A stretch of 64,000 nucleotides of DNA, from positions 1 to 64,000 of the forward strand of contig JANXTA010000067.1 in assembly GCA_025356395.1 (NCBI GenBank). The letters are read 5' to 3'. Under the pieces are notes generated by a model. The model saw nothing but the letters and a program-made list of their open reading frames with translations, was not told the DNA's origin and made no database searches. This DNA comes from Betaproteobacteria bacterium (lineage in GTDB: Bacteria > Pseudomonadota > Gammaproteobacteria > Burkholderiales > Burkholderiaceae_D). Position numbers and translations under genes: made by a program. Numbering within the stretch: the first letter of the stretch is position 1; every line of letters starts with the position of its first letter. Below, piece after piece: positions 28,483 through 36,749 of this stretch.

Positions 28483-29657
28483 TCGTGGAAGTCGAAGACC
28501 TCGAAGCCGGCCAGCTTCACCAGCGCATCGCGCTTGGCCGACGAGTAATCGGCTTCGACCATCTCCTTGACCAGCTCACGAAGCGTGGTCTTCGGTGTCC
28601 AGCCGAGCTTCTCCTTGGCCTTGGTCGGGTCGCCCAGCAGCGTCTCGACCTCGGTCGGCCGGTAATAGCGCGGGTCGACCTTGACGATGACGTCCCCGAC
28701 CTTGCACTTCGCCTTGTCGCCGGTGATGGACTCGACGATGCCGACTTCTTCAGCGTCCTTGCCTTCGAAGCGCAGCTTGATGCCGAGCTCTTCGGCGGAG
28801 AACTCCACAAACTGCCGCACGCTGTACTGCACGCCGGTCGCGATGACGAAGTCGTCGGCCACTTCCTGCTGCAGCATCAGCCACTGCATCTCGATGTAGT
28901 CGCGGGCGTGGCCCCAGTCGCGCAGCGCGCTCATGTTGCCGAGGTACAGGCAGTCCTGCAGGCCGAGCGCGATGCGCGAGACGGCGCGCGTGATCTTGCG
29001 GGTGACGAAGGTCTCGCCCCGTACCGGGCTCTCGTGGTTGAACAGCACGCCGTTGCAGGCGTACATGCCGTAGGCCTCGCGGTAGTTGACCGTGATCCAG
29101 TAGGCGTACAGCTTGGCCACCGCGTACGGGCTGCGTGGATAGAAAGGCGTGGTCTCTTTCTGTGGGATCTCCTGCACGAGGCCGTACAGCTCCGACGTCG
29201 AAGCTTGATAGAAGCGCGTCTTCTTGCCCAGGCCCAGGATGCGGATCGCTTCCAGCATGCGCAGCGCGCCGAGGCCGTCGGCGTTGGCCGTGTACTCGGG
29301 TTCTTCGAAGCTCACCGCGACGTGACTCTGCGCGGCAAGGTTGTAGATCTCGTCGGGCTGCACCTGCTGGACGATGCGGATCAGGTTGGTCGAGTCGGTC
29401 AGGTCACCGTAGTGGAGGATGAAGTTGCGGTTGTCGACGTGCGGATCCTGGTACAGCTTGTCGATGCGGTCGGTGTTGAAGAGCGAGCTGCGGCGCTTGA
29501 TGCCGTGGACGATGTAGCCCTTCTTGAGCAGGAACTCGGCGAGGTAAGCGCCGTCCTGGCCGGTCACGCCGGTGATGAGAGCGACCTTCTTGGTTTCGTT
29601 GGTATCCAATGGGTGATCCTGTTCTACGAGATTCTTGTGGTTGATTGGCGAATTCAC
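28479..29657 (-). CDS. gmd: GDP-mannose 4,6-dehydratase
   Basis: The enzyme makes GDP-4-keto-6-deoxy-mannose from GDP-mannose, the first step to GDP-L-fucose. It has [54 protein letters not shown] and [20 protein letters not shown] (Ser/Thr, Glu, Tyr and Lys catalytic set), and [10 protein letters not shown] near the end. I place the start at GTG 29657, about 392 residues, behind a GGAG ribosome site. The longer frame, opening with TTG at 29702, would begin inside a good sigma-54 -12 element. An internal TTG just before the Rossmann start is also possible. No GDP-mannose synthesis gene is visible, so GDP-mannose must come from elsewhere. Confidence 0.96.
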   Translation of the reverse strand: MNSPINHKNLVEQDHPLDTNETKKVALITGVTGQDGAYLAEFLLKKGYIVHGIKRRSSLFNTDRIDKLYQDPHVDNRNFILHYGDLTDSTNLIRIVQQVQPDEIYNLAAQSHVAVSFEEPEYTANADGLGALRMLEAIRILGLGKKTRFYQASTSELYGLVQEIPQKETTPFYPRSPYAVAKLYAYWITVNYREAYGMYACNGVLFNHESPVRGETFVTRKITRAVSRIALGLQDCLYLGNMSALRDWGHARDYIEMQWLMLQQEVADDFVIATGVQYSVRQFVEFSAEELGIKLRFEGKDAEEVGIVESITGDKAKCKVGDVIVKVDPRYYRPTEVETLLGDPTKAKEKLGWTPKTTLRELVKEMVEADYSSAKRDALVKLAGFEVFDFHE

Positions 29658-29697
29658 GAACGACTCCAGCGGCTGATCAGTGACCCGCCTCGAAGAT

Positions 29698-29713
29698 TGC
29701 AATAACAGTGCCG
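29698..29713 (-). promoter_or_regulatory. sigma-54 (-24/-12) promoter for the gmd operon
   Basis: The reverse strand reads CGGCACTGTTATTGCA: GG (29712-29711), ten bases, then GC (29700-29699). It closely matches the RpoN consensus TGGCAC-N5-TTGCW. Transcription would start near 29687, leaving about 30 bases before the GTG of gmd. The region between epsG and gmd has no other obvious promoter. Sigma-54 use implies an enhancer-binding activator, which is not in this window. Confidence 0.62.
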
Positions 29714-29792
29714 TCCCGCCGACGACCCCGGCTCTGCCCGGACCTGCGGCCTTACCGGCGGCAGGCGAGCGAGGCGACGGTTCCGGGTCGGC

Positions 29793-30728
29793 TCAGAACT
29801 CGTTGAGCACGGCGCCGACCACGGCGATCCGCGCGTGGGTGAGCGACTGGGCTATGTCGCGCACGCCGGCCAGCCGGCTGACGTTGCGGCGCGCCACCAC
29901 CACGGCGGCACCGGCACGGCTCGCGATCGTCAGCGACTCCGCGTGCTTGCTGCCAGGCGGCGTGTCGATGATGACGACGTTGTATTCGTTGGACATCTGG
30001 TCGAGCAGATGCGTGAAGACCGGACGACCGAGCAGCTCCTGCGGATTGGGCGGCGTGGAACCCGACGTCACCAGCGAGAGATCCATCAGCGAAGGCACGC
30101 GCTGGATGGCCTCGAATCCGGCCCGGTCGGACAGCATCGACGACAGGCCGACGCGGTTCTCCAGGCCGAACAGCGTGTGCTGCCTCGGGCGCCGCATGTC
30201 GGCGTCGATCAGCAGCGTCTTCTCGCCGAGCTGCGAGAACACGACGGCGAGGTTGGCGGCGAGATAGCTGCGACCGTCGCCGCGTTCGGAGCTCACGATC
30301 GCCAGACGGCTGCGGCGACGATCGGCATGGATCAGTCGCAGCAGCAGTTGCGTACGGAGCGCCCGCAAGGCCTCGACCTCGGCACTGAAGGGGTCGTACG
30401 CCGCGATGACGGACGGGTCGACCAGGCTCTCGCCGCGCAGCAGATACGGGTATTCGAACTGCTGCGACAGCGCGAACTCGACATCGGCGTGGGTCGCCAC
30501 GCCGAGGCGCACCGCCGCTTCGCCGAAATGCAGGCCGTGTTCCTGCTGGAACGCGAGGACCTGTTCGGCCTGTTGGGGCGACATGCGGCCCGCGTCCATC
30601 AGGATCACGCCGATCGATCGCTTCGCCAGGCGCGGCACGGCCTCCTTGCTGGAAAAAGCTGAGACGATCGTCGAATAAGTGTTGTCGCGGGAAAAGATCG
30701 CAGTGCTCCTTGGATGGGGATCGGCCAT
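29793..30728 (-). CDS. epsG: EpsG-type chain-length regulator / BY-kinase-like ATPase
   Basis: This 311-residue cytoplasmic ATPase partners the membrane chain-length protein EpsF. Residues 35-100 resemble the MshEN/GspE N-terminal fold (RSIGVILMDAGRMSPQQAEQ, HFGEAAVRLG). The nucleotide site reads SSERGDGRSYLAANLA: position 153, normally the Walker A lysine, is arginine, as in the EpsG group I know of. LLIDADMRRP (Walker A') and VVIIDTPPG (Walker B) follow. There is no C-terminal tyrosine cluster, so autophosphorylation as in Wzc is doubtful. It lies 6 bases after epsF. Confidence 0.9.
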   Translation of the reverse strand: MADPHPRSTAIFSRDNTYSTIVSAFSSKEAVPRLAKRSIGVILMDAGRMSPQQAEQVLAFQQEHGLHFGEAAVRLGVATHADVEFALSQQFEYPYLLRGESLVDPSVIAAYDPFSAEVEALRALRTQLLLRLIHADRRRSRLAIVSSERGDGRSYLAANLAVVFSQLGEKTLLIDADMRRPRQHTLFGLENRVGLSSMLSDRAGFEAIQRVPSLMDLSLVTSGSTPPNPQELLGRPVFTHLLDQMSNEYNVVIIDTPPGSKHAESLTIASRAGAAVVVARRNVSRLAGVRDIAQSLTHARIAVVGAVLNEF

Positions 30729-30734
30729 GGCGCT

Positions 30735-32165
30735 CTACGCGGTGCCGGAACCGGGAAGGCCGAGCGGATCCTTGCGGACCCACGACAGCAATCCTGGCTT
30801 GCGGTGACCGATGGAAGCCTGCGCACGGCCGATGACGCCCATCACCGGCAGGCCCAGCACGCGACCCAGGTCGTCGATGGAACGGACGCGGCGATCGATC
30901 TGTTCGAGCAGCAACGCGGCGCCGGTGCCGAGCATCAGCCCGGCGAGCAGCGCGATGATCATGTTGAGCTGGACCTTCGGGCTCGAGGCGCGCGACGGCT
31001 CGATCGCCGGATTCAGGATGGCGATGTTGGTCTGGCTGGCCTGGCTCTCGAGATTGCTCTGCGTGACGCGTTGCGAGACGGCGTCGTACGCGGTTTTCGC
31101 GGCATCGACGTCGCGTTGCAGGACAGAGGCCGCGTCGCGATCCTGCTTGAGCTTGAGCACCCGTGCCTTCTGGGCTTCGAGCGCGGCGCTGATGGTTTCC
31201 GCCCGTTGTTCGTTGACCCGGTTGTTGGTGCCGACGCCGGTCGCGATCTGGCTGGTCTCGGCGGCGAGCTTCTGACGCAACGTCGCCACTTCGCTCTGCG
31301 CCCGCTGGAACTGTGGGTTGTTGACGCCCAGGTTGCCGCTCATCTCCTGCAGCTTGGATTCCTTCTGCGCGAGGTCACCCTTGAGCGACTGCACGAGCGG
31401 ACTGGTCAGCACTTCCTGGATCGAACCGCTGTTCGACTTGGCCTGCGCCTGGCGGCTCTGCGAATCGGCGCTCTGGTTCTGGATGTCGATCAACTGGCTC
31501 GACAGCGCGTTCAGTCGCCCGGTCTCCACATCGTAGCGGTCGTCGGACACGACGATGATGTGGTTCTTCTGCTGGAATTCCGAGAGGGCGGCCTGCGATT
31601 TCTCGAGGTGGTCGCGCGCGGCCTGGGCCTGCTGCACGAAGTACTTCGAGTATTGCTGGGCCGGGTCGCGGCGCAGGTCGACGCTGGTATCGATATAGGC
31701 CTGCGCGTACGCATTCGCCACGTCGGCCGCCACCTTGGGATCGCGACCCTTCCAGTTGATCATGATGACGTTGCTGTCCTTGGCCGGCTTCGCATCCAAA
31801 TAAGCTTTCAGCCCACCGCCGAGCCAGGACACGAGGTCGCCCTTGCCATCGGTCGCCTCGCGCCACGACTCCTCGATGCCCGGACGCTGGTCGAGCTTGA
31901 GCATCTTCACGACTCGGGTGGAGACGCGCTCGCTGTTGATGATGTCGAGCTGCGTGGCCATGAAGCTCGGCTGCTGCCACGCGGGCGAGACCGACCCTGC
32001 GATCGGATCGGCGTACTTGACGTCGATGACGACGGCCGAACTCGATGTGTACATCTTCGGCGAGAGCAGGGTGACGACCAGCGCGGCGCACAGCGTCAGT
32101 AGCGTGGTGGCCAGCACGATCTTGTAGCGCGCCCTGAGGGCCAGCAGGAGTTGTTCGAGATTCAT
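30735..32165 (-). CDS. epsF: EpsF-type polysaccharide chain-length determinant (Wzz/PCP family)
   Basis: This 476-residue inner-membrane protein has an N-terminal helix (residues 15-34) with the Wzz domain behind it, a long coiled-coil periplasmic part (about 170-380, rich in Gln, Ala, Ser and Glu) and a C-terminal helix MIIALLAGLMLGTGAALLLE. A short cytoplasmic tail DDLGRVLGLPVMGVIG ends it. The proline-rich segment before the second helix (EPSRASSPK) fits the PCP pattern. It sets polymer length together with EpsG (next gene) and Wzy. It starts 13 bases after epsE. Confidence 0.93.
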   Translation of the reverse strand: MNLEQLLLALRARYKIVLATTLLTLCAALVVTLLSPKMYTSSSAVVIDVKYADPIAGSVSPAWQQPSFMATQLDIINSERVSTRVVKMLKLDQRPGIEESWREATDGKGDLVSWLGGGLKAYLDAKPAKDSNVIMINWKGRDPKVAADVANAYAQAYIDTSVDLRRDPAQQYSKYFVQQAQAARDHLEKSQAALSEFQQKNHIIVVSDDRYDVETGRLNALSSQLIDIQNQSADSQSRQAQAKSNSGSIQEVLTSPLVQSLKGDLAQKESKLQEMSGNLGVNNPQFQRAQSEVATLRQKLAAETSQIATGVGTNNRVNEQRAETISAALEAQKARVLKLKQDRDAASVLQRDVDAAKTAYDAVSQRVTQSNLESQASQTNIAILNPAIEPSRASSPKVQLNMIIALLAGLMLGTGAALLLEQIDRRVRSIDDLGRVLGLPVMGVIGRAQASIGHRKPGLLSWVRKDPLGLPGSGTA

Positions 32166-32178
32166 GAGAGGGGTCCGG

Positions 32179-32988
32179 TCAGAACAGGCTTTCGGCCACG
32201 TAGACGACGTCGCCGGGCTGGACCGGATCGTCCAGCTGCACTGGAATCTTCTCGGCGGACCCTTCGTGAACCACCTTCAGGCGCCGCTCGGTACCGCGCA
32301 ACGACAGGCCACCGCCGGCCGAGATCGCCTGGCGCATGGTCATCTTTCGTTCGATGCGGTAGTTGCCCGGCCGCGAGACTTCGCCGTAGATGAAGAACAT
32401 CGGGGCGCGCGGCACGTAGATCGTGTCGCCGCCGGCGAGCACCACGTCGGCGTCGCCTTTCTCGTCGCGGTAGAGCGCATCGATGTCGATCTCGCGGCGG
32501 AAGGGCTTGCCCTCGCGCGTGCCGGTCAGCACGATGCGGTCCGCGCCGATGGGCGTCTGCCCGCCGGCTTCGGCGAGCATCTGCGAGACGCGCGTCGTCG
32601 TCAGCAGCGGGAAGGTACCGGCGCGGGTGACCTGGCCGAGCACGGCCACCTTGTTGCCGCGCACCTCGATCAGCTGGATGTTGACCTGCGGCTGCTTGAA
32701 GAAGCCACCGTCCTTGAGCGCCTTCGCGAGCTTCTTCTCGGCAGCGCCGATCTCCAGGTCGCCGATGCCGATGCTGCCGATCAGCGGATAGGTGATCGAG
32801 CCGTCTTCAGAGACGCGGGTTTCAAGCGTCATGTCGGGATTCTGGAAAAGGCTGACGCGGATGGAGTCGCCCGACGCGAGCCGATAGTTGGGTGGCGCAA
32901 CCGTGTCGGCTGCGAACGCCCCCTGCAGGGCGCCGCCGAGCAGAACGGCGAAGACAACACGTGAAAGAGTTCTGGCGATCGATTGCAT
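32179..32988 (-). CDS. epsE: polysaccharide export protein, Wza/EpsE type
   Basis: This 269-residue periplasmic or outer-membrane protein has a signal peptide (cleavage near GAFAADT). Its poly_export domain starts YRLASGDSIRVSLFQNPDMT, and two SLBB-like domains follow (VAVLGQVTRAGTFPLLTTTR and IYGEVSRPGNYRIERKMTMR). There is no lipobox cysteine, unlike E. coli Wza, so it is not a lipoprotein; EpsE relatives share this. It should form the export channel or collar with the barrel EpsL. It is followed 13 bases later by epsF. Confidence 0.94.
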   Translation of the reverse strand: MQSIARTLSRVVFAVLLGGALQGAFAADTVAPPNYRLASGDSIRVSLFQNPDMTLETRVSEDGSITYPLIGSIGIGDLEIGAAEKKLAKALKDGGFFKQPQVNIQLIEVRGNKVAVLGQVTRAGTFPLLTTTRVSQMLAEAGGQTPIGADRIVLTGTREGKPFRREIDIDALYRDEKGDADVVLAGGDTIYVPRAPMFFIYGEVSRPGNYRIERKMTMRQAISAGGGLSLRGTERRLKVVHEGSAEKIPVQLDDPVQPGDVVYVAESLF

Positions 32989-33143
32989 AAGTGAGCGGGC
33001 GTCTGGGATTGATCGTGGGACACGCGGATGAAGCCGGACTGCACGAAGACCGCAGTGGTTCCGGCCGCCGACGTGCAGCCTATACCGACGGCGACGAACG
33101 CGCGAGAGGCGGCGTCAGGTGCACCCGCGGATGCGGCTGCGAA

Positions 33144-33593
33144 TCAGGTCAGGCGGCGCAAGAAGAAGAACAGCGCCAGGGCAAGAGTCGACAGCGCGGC
33201 GGCCCAGGCGCCAGGCTCCAGTGGCTTCCTCGGCGCCTTGGCCTGGCTGCTGGACGCCTGGCCCTGGGCCACCGCATCCGCGGCGAACCGGTTGTTCGAG
33301 GGCGCTCCGAAGCTCGCTGCCTGGAAAGGCTGCGTCGAAGCCGGGGTGGAACCGATCGCCGAATCGAGACTGGCAATCAACCATCCGCCGGATTCGGTCA
33401 GCGCCTTCGGGTCCGAAATTACGACGACGTCGGTCGCCACGCGAGCCGCACGCACCGTCCCCGTGCCTGTCGTGTAGGCAACCTGCCCCATTTTCGTCGG
33501 GCTTTCCGAAGCACTGGCGGCGAGCGAAGCCGTCAACGCGACTATCAGGAAGGTGGCGAGGCGCAACTGTTGAGCAGACGGGAGCGGATTCAT
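33144..33593 (-). CDS. small secreted protein with PEP-CTERM-like C-terminus
   Basis: This 149-residue protein has a signal peptide (about residues 1-31, LIVALTASLAASASE) and a Gln/Ala/Pro-rich linker. Its C-terminus reads LEPGAWAAALSTLALALFFF and then LRRLT: a proline-glutamate-type motif, one membrane helix and terminal arginines, as in PEP-CTERM sorting signals handled by exosortase. The motif is LEPG rather than the usual PEP. The body of the protein matches nothing I recognise. ATG at 33593 has an excellent AAAGGAG ribosome site; the longer upstream frame lacks one. A sigma-54-like promoter lies just upstream. It leads the epsE-epsF-epsG unit after 155 bases without a gene. Confidence 0.8.
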   Translation of the reverse strand: MNPLPSAQQLRLATFLIVALTASLAASASESPTKMGQVAYTTGTGTVRAARVATDVVVISDPKALTESGGWLIASLDSAIGSTPASTQPFQAASFGAPSNNRFAADAVAQGQASSSQAKAPRKPLEPGAWAAALSTLALALFFFLRRLT

Positions 33594-33624
33594 GAGGTTC
33601 TCCTTTAAACCGACCAAGCACACT

Positions 33625-33641
33625 ATGCAAGAACCGGACCT
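33625..33641 (-). promoter_or_regulatory. sigma-54-like promoter before the PEP-CTERM-like gene
   Basis: The reverse strand reads AGGTCCGGTTCTTGCAT: GG, ten bases, GC, with a full TTGCA -12 element but a poor -24 beyond the GG. Predicted initiation near 33616 leaves a leader of about 22 bases carrying AAAGGAG before the ATG at 33593. PEP-CTERM genes in betaproteobacteria are known to be RpoN-controlled through PrsK/PrsR. No prsKR genes are in this window. Confidence 0.42.
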
Positions 33642-33837
33642 CTCCCGCATGGAAGAGTTTGAAATGCCCGTTGTTGCTGGTGCAACATTTTTCTCTCGTC
33701 CCGTTCTCCAATCTGACTGGGTAGGGGATCCGGCTCCTATGGTGGCCGGGGAAGATGACAATGCCGCGGCTTTTGCGGCAGCGCACCAATTCTACGTTAA
33801 AGTGCGTGACGTTGGCTAGTGCGCCCGGTTGTGGCGC

Positions 33838-35139
33838 CTAAAACTTGATCCGTGCCGAGACGGAAGCGCTGTGATCGACGAACTGCAGCGTCGGGTCGTT
33901 CGCATTGCGGGTGGAGCGCGTCAACGCGAACGAGAAGTCGAGCGCCCGCAGGGCCGCGAGGTCGACCTGCAGCGACGTGTCCCGCGTGGTTTCGGAGAGA
34001 TTCGCCACCACCGGGAACGGCGAACCCTTGTAGACCTGCCGGCGGAGTTGGAAGACCGGGCGGACGGTGATCTTGCCGGTCGCGGCCCATTCGAGGCTCG
34101 CCCGCCCGATGTCCTCGGTGTAGTAGCTGCTGAAAATGGTCTGCGAGCTGTTCAGCGTCCGGCTCGCCGCCAAGCGCGCGGTAGTCTTTCCCGTCACGTT
34201 GTAGGTGAGGTTGAGGTGACCGACCACCCCGTCGAAGCTGCGCTGGTTGAAGGTCGAGTAGTTGCGCTGCAGGCGACCGATGGAGGCTTCGCCGATGGTT
34301 AGGCCCGAGACGGTCCACTGTGTGAGGAAGCCGGCTTCGCTCTCGGTAAAATCGTTGTTGATCAGGAAGCTCGGCGGTTGGTCCGCGTTGGTGTTGTTGC
34401 CTCGCGTGCCGCGCAGATAGACCTGGGCGTTGTTGTTCGACCGGAATTGATAGACCAAAGCCAGCTGCGCGTTACGAGCCTTGTAGCTCTCGACCTGGAA
34501 GGTGGGGTCCTGCGTCGTGTCCTCGGTGGCGAAAAGCGACAGGCGGGGATGCAAGGCCGCTCCGGCACGCCAGTCGATGTCGAGGCGCGTGTTCTGCGTG
34601 GTTCGCGGGTTGGTGGCGGTCCGAAAGCTCGTGAATTCGTAGTTGGTCGGCAGGCGCGCGTGGTCGAAGACCAGGTTGCCGGTGAGGGCCGGCGTGATGG
34701 CCCAGTAATAGGTCGACGTCAATCGGTAGCCGGTGAAATCCAGTTTGGTGTAGGGCGCGTAGTGGTCGTAAGTAACGGCGGCATCGGCAACGAAACGTTG
34801 CAGGCCGTAACGCTTGTCGAGGCCGACGCCGAGGCCTGTGGTCGAGGTCACGGTGGAGCGGAGCTGGTTGCCGTTCGGGTTCACGCCGTCCGGGAGCCGG
34901 AAGAAATTGGAGTCGTAGCGTTCGACCTGGAATGCGGCGAAGCGAAGCGTGTCGCCTTCGCCTTCGCGAGGAACCGACATGGCATACGGCAAGAGGCTCT
35001 CGTCCGCTCTTGCGGCGTCAAGAAATCCGACAGTAAAGAAGAGAAGCGAAAACGCGAACAGCAGGGATCGACAAAATGTGCGGTCCGTATGGGTGTTTTG
35101 CTGAGCCAAATCGTCGTCCATCGCTTTAGTTTCCGTCAT
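33838..35139 (-). CDS. epsL: EpsL-type outer-membrane beta-barrel protein
   Basis: This 433-residue protein has a signal peptide (FAFSLLFFTVGFLDAARADE). It then has about 380 residues of alternating amphipathic strands (for example RLTSTYYWAITPALTGNLVF) and ends in SASVSARIKF, the aromatic last residue required by the Bam machinery. It resembles the EpsL family (exopolysaccharide operon barrel), thought to be the outer-membrane exit for the polymer. ATG 35139 gives a reasonable n-region; ATG 35121 is also possible and the frame extends to 35199. It diverges from wcaJ. A gap of 244 bases separates it from the PEP-CTERM-like gene. Confidence 0.84.
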   Translation of the reverse strand: MTETKAMDDDLAQQNTHTDRTFCRSLLFAFSLLFFTVGFLDAARADESLLPYAMSVPREGEGDTLRFAAFQVERYDSNFFRLPDGVNPNGNQLRSTVTSTTGLGVGLDKRYGLQRFVADAAVTYDHYAPYTKLDFTGYRLTSTYYWAITPALTGNLVFDHARLPTNYEFTSFRTATNPRTTQNTRLDIDWRAGAALHPRLSLFATEDTTQDPTFQVESYKARNAQLALVYQFRSNNNAQVYLRGTRGNNTNADQPPSFLINNDFTESEAGFLTQWTVSGLTIGEASIGRLQRNYSTFNQRSFDGVVGHLNLTYNVTGKTTARLAASRTLNSSQTIFSSYYTEDIGRASLEWAATGKITVRPVFQLRRQVYKGSPFPVVANLSETTRDTSLQVDLAALRALDFSFALTRSTRNANDPTLQFVDHSASVSARIKF

Positions 35140-35176
35140 GGGGCCCGTAACTGAGCCGTAAAAGAATGATGTGGGA

Positions 35177-35193
35177 TTGGCACATTTCGTGCC
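35177..35193. promoter_or_regulatory. two-way sigma-54-like promoter/palindrome between epsL and wcaJ
   Basis: The + strand reads TTGGCACATTTCGTGCC. GG at 35179 and GC at 35191 are ten bases apart, with an intact TGGCAC -24 box. The arms GGCAC and GTGCC are inverted repeats, so the reverse strand also reads AGGCACG, AAAT, GTGCC with GG-N10-GC. Predicted leaders are about 50 bases (wcaJ) and 30 bases (epsL). The -12 parts (GTGC) are weaker than at the gmd site. It could instead be a dyad operator. Confidence 0.52.
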
Positions 35194-35254
35194 TGCCACG
35201 AGGCGCAGTTGTCGGCGTCCCGCGAGTTCCGCAAAGCCTGGAAGAACTGTGGCA

Positions 35255-36679
35255 ATGAGTCAAATCGGTACGCAAATAGAAGCGCCGCACACCCCTGCCG
35301 CGGAAATCCGTCAGTTGCCCGGACTGCTCCACGGACGGGACGATACCCACGCGCATGTGGAGCGACTGCTCGATCCGCTCGCGCTGGTCGTATCGCTTTG
35401 GATCACCGCCTTCTTCTTCGAAGATACACGAGGAAACGAGTACCTTGTGCTGTCCCTGGTGCTGGTGACGCTGACGTTCCCCGGTCGATCGCGCCTTCAT
35501 GTCTCCCTCCGGCGCCTGATCACCGACCTCGTTCTGCTGGCCGAAACGCTGATCGGATTGCTGATCTTCTTCGGCTGGGCGACTCGCAACCTCGACGCGT
35601 TCCCGGAGCCGGTGCGAATCCATTGGTTGTGGATCGCGCCGGTCTGCCTGATCGCTGCGCATCTCGCTTTCCGCTACGCAGCGCCGCTCGTGCTCAGGCG
35701 GACGCACCGCTGCGTCATCGTCGGCATGAACGAACAGGGCCTGTCGCTCGCCAAGCGCATCGAGCACAACCCCTACACCGACCTCGCCTTGGTCGGCTTC
35801 TTCGACGACCGAGTCGTCAACCGCCACCTGGATACGGCCGGCTATTCGGTGCTCGGCAAGTTTACGGATCTCGCCGCCTACACGATGGAACATCACGTCC
35901 ACGTGATCTACCTGTCGCTGCCGATGGCGAACCAGGACCGCACGCTGAAGCTGCTCGACGACCTGCGCGACACGACGGCCTCGATCTACTTCGTCCCCGA
36001 CCAGTTCGTCACCGAGCTGATCCAGAGTCGCATGAGCACCGTGGTCGACATCCCGGTCGTCGCGGTCTGCGAGACCCCGTTCGTGGGCATCAACGGCCTG
36101 CTGAAACGGAGCAGCGACATCGTGATCGCTCTCGCGGGGCTGGTGGTGCTGTCGCCCGTCCTGTTGGGCATCGGCCTGCTGGTCCGCTGCAACTCGCGCG
36201 GCCCGGCAATCTTCCGGCAACGTCGCTATGGCCTCGACGGCGAAGAAATCATCGTCTACAAGTTCCGCTCGATGCGGGTGTCCGAAGATGGTGCCAACGT
36301 CCGCCAGGCGCAGCGCAACGACTCGCGCATCACGCCGATCGGCGCCATCCTGCGCAAGACCTCGCTGGACGAGCTTCCGCAACTCGTCAACGTGATCCAG
36401 GGCCGGATGAGCCTGGTTGGTCCGCGGCCGCATGCCGTCGCGCACAACGAGCTCTACCGCAAGCTCATCAAGGGCTACATGCTGCGGCATAAAGTCAGGC
36501 CGGGCATCACGGGATGGGCGCAGGTCAACGGACTGCGTGGCGAGACCGAAACGGTCGAGAAGATGGAGGCGCGGATCCGCTACGACCTCGACTACCTGCG
36601 CAATTGGTCGCTGCGCCTCGATCTGCACATCCTGATCAAGACCGTCCTGGTCGTCGTCAACGACCGCCACGCGTACTGA
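35255..36679 (+). CDS. wcaJ: undecaprenyl-phosphate glucose phosphotransferase (WcaJ/PssY type)
   Basis: This 474-residue polyisoprenyl-phosphate hexose-1-phosphate transferase starts EPS assembly by moving sugar-1-phosphate from UDP-sugar to undecaprenyl phosphate. Four N-terminal helices are followed by a CoA-binding-like Rossmann part (HRCVIVGMNEQGLSLAKRIE). The catalytic domain starts near residue 280: KRSSDIVIALAGLVVLSPVL, IVYKFRSMR, RKTSLDELPQLVNVIQGRMS, LVGPRPHA and RHKVRPGITGWAQVNGLRGE. ATG at 35255 is preferred; the frame extends upstream to 35171 but would then overlap the sigma-54-like site. It is the only priming transferase seen. Confidence 0.94.
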   Translation: MSQIGTQIEAPHTPAAEIRQLPGLLHGRDDTHAHVERLLDPLALVVSLWITAFFFEDTRGNEYLVLSLVLVTLTFPGRSRLHVSLRRLITDLVLLAETLIGLLIFFGWATRNLDAFPEPVRIHWLWIAPVCLIAAHLAFRYAAPLVLRRTHRCVIVGMNEQGLSLAKRIEHNPYTDLALVGFFDDRVVNRHLDTAGYSVLGKFTDLAAYTMEHHVHVIYLSLPMANQDRTLKLLDDLRDTTASIYFVPDQFVTELIQSRMSTVVDIPVVAVCETPFVGINGLLKRSSDIVIALAGLVVLSPVLLGIGLLVRCNSRGPAIFRQRRYGLDGEEIIVYKFRSMRVSEDGANVRQAQRNDSRITPIGAILRKTSLDELPQLVNVIQGRMSLVGPRPHAVAHNELYRKLIKGYMLRHKVRPGITGWAQVNGLRGETETVEKMEARIRYDLDYLRNWSLRLDLHILIKTVLVVVNDRHAY

Positions 36680-36726
36680 TCGTAAAAAAAGGCGAAGCGA
36701 CACGCATCGGTGCCGCTCTGCCCTTG

Positions 36727-36744
36727 TTCGCCCAGCCTGGCGAA
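36727..36744. terminator. short hairpin between convergent wcaJ and secreted paralog 2
   Basis: TTCGCC and GGCGAA form a perfect six-base stem around a six-base loop in the 70-base convergent gap. There is no T-run on either side, so it would be weak or Rho-assisted. Confidence 0.3.
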
Positions 36745-36749
36745 TCCGA

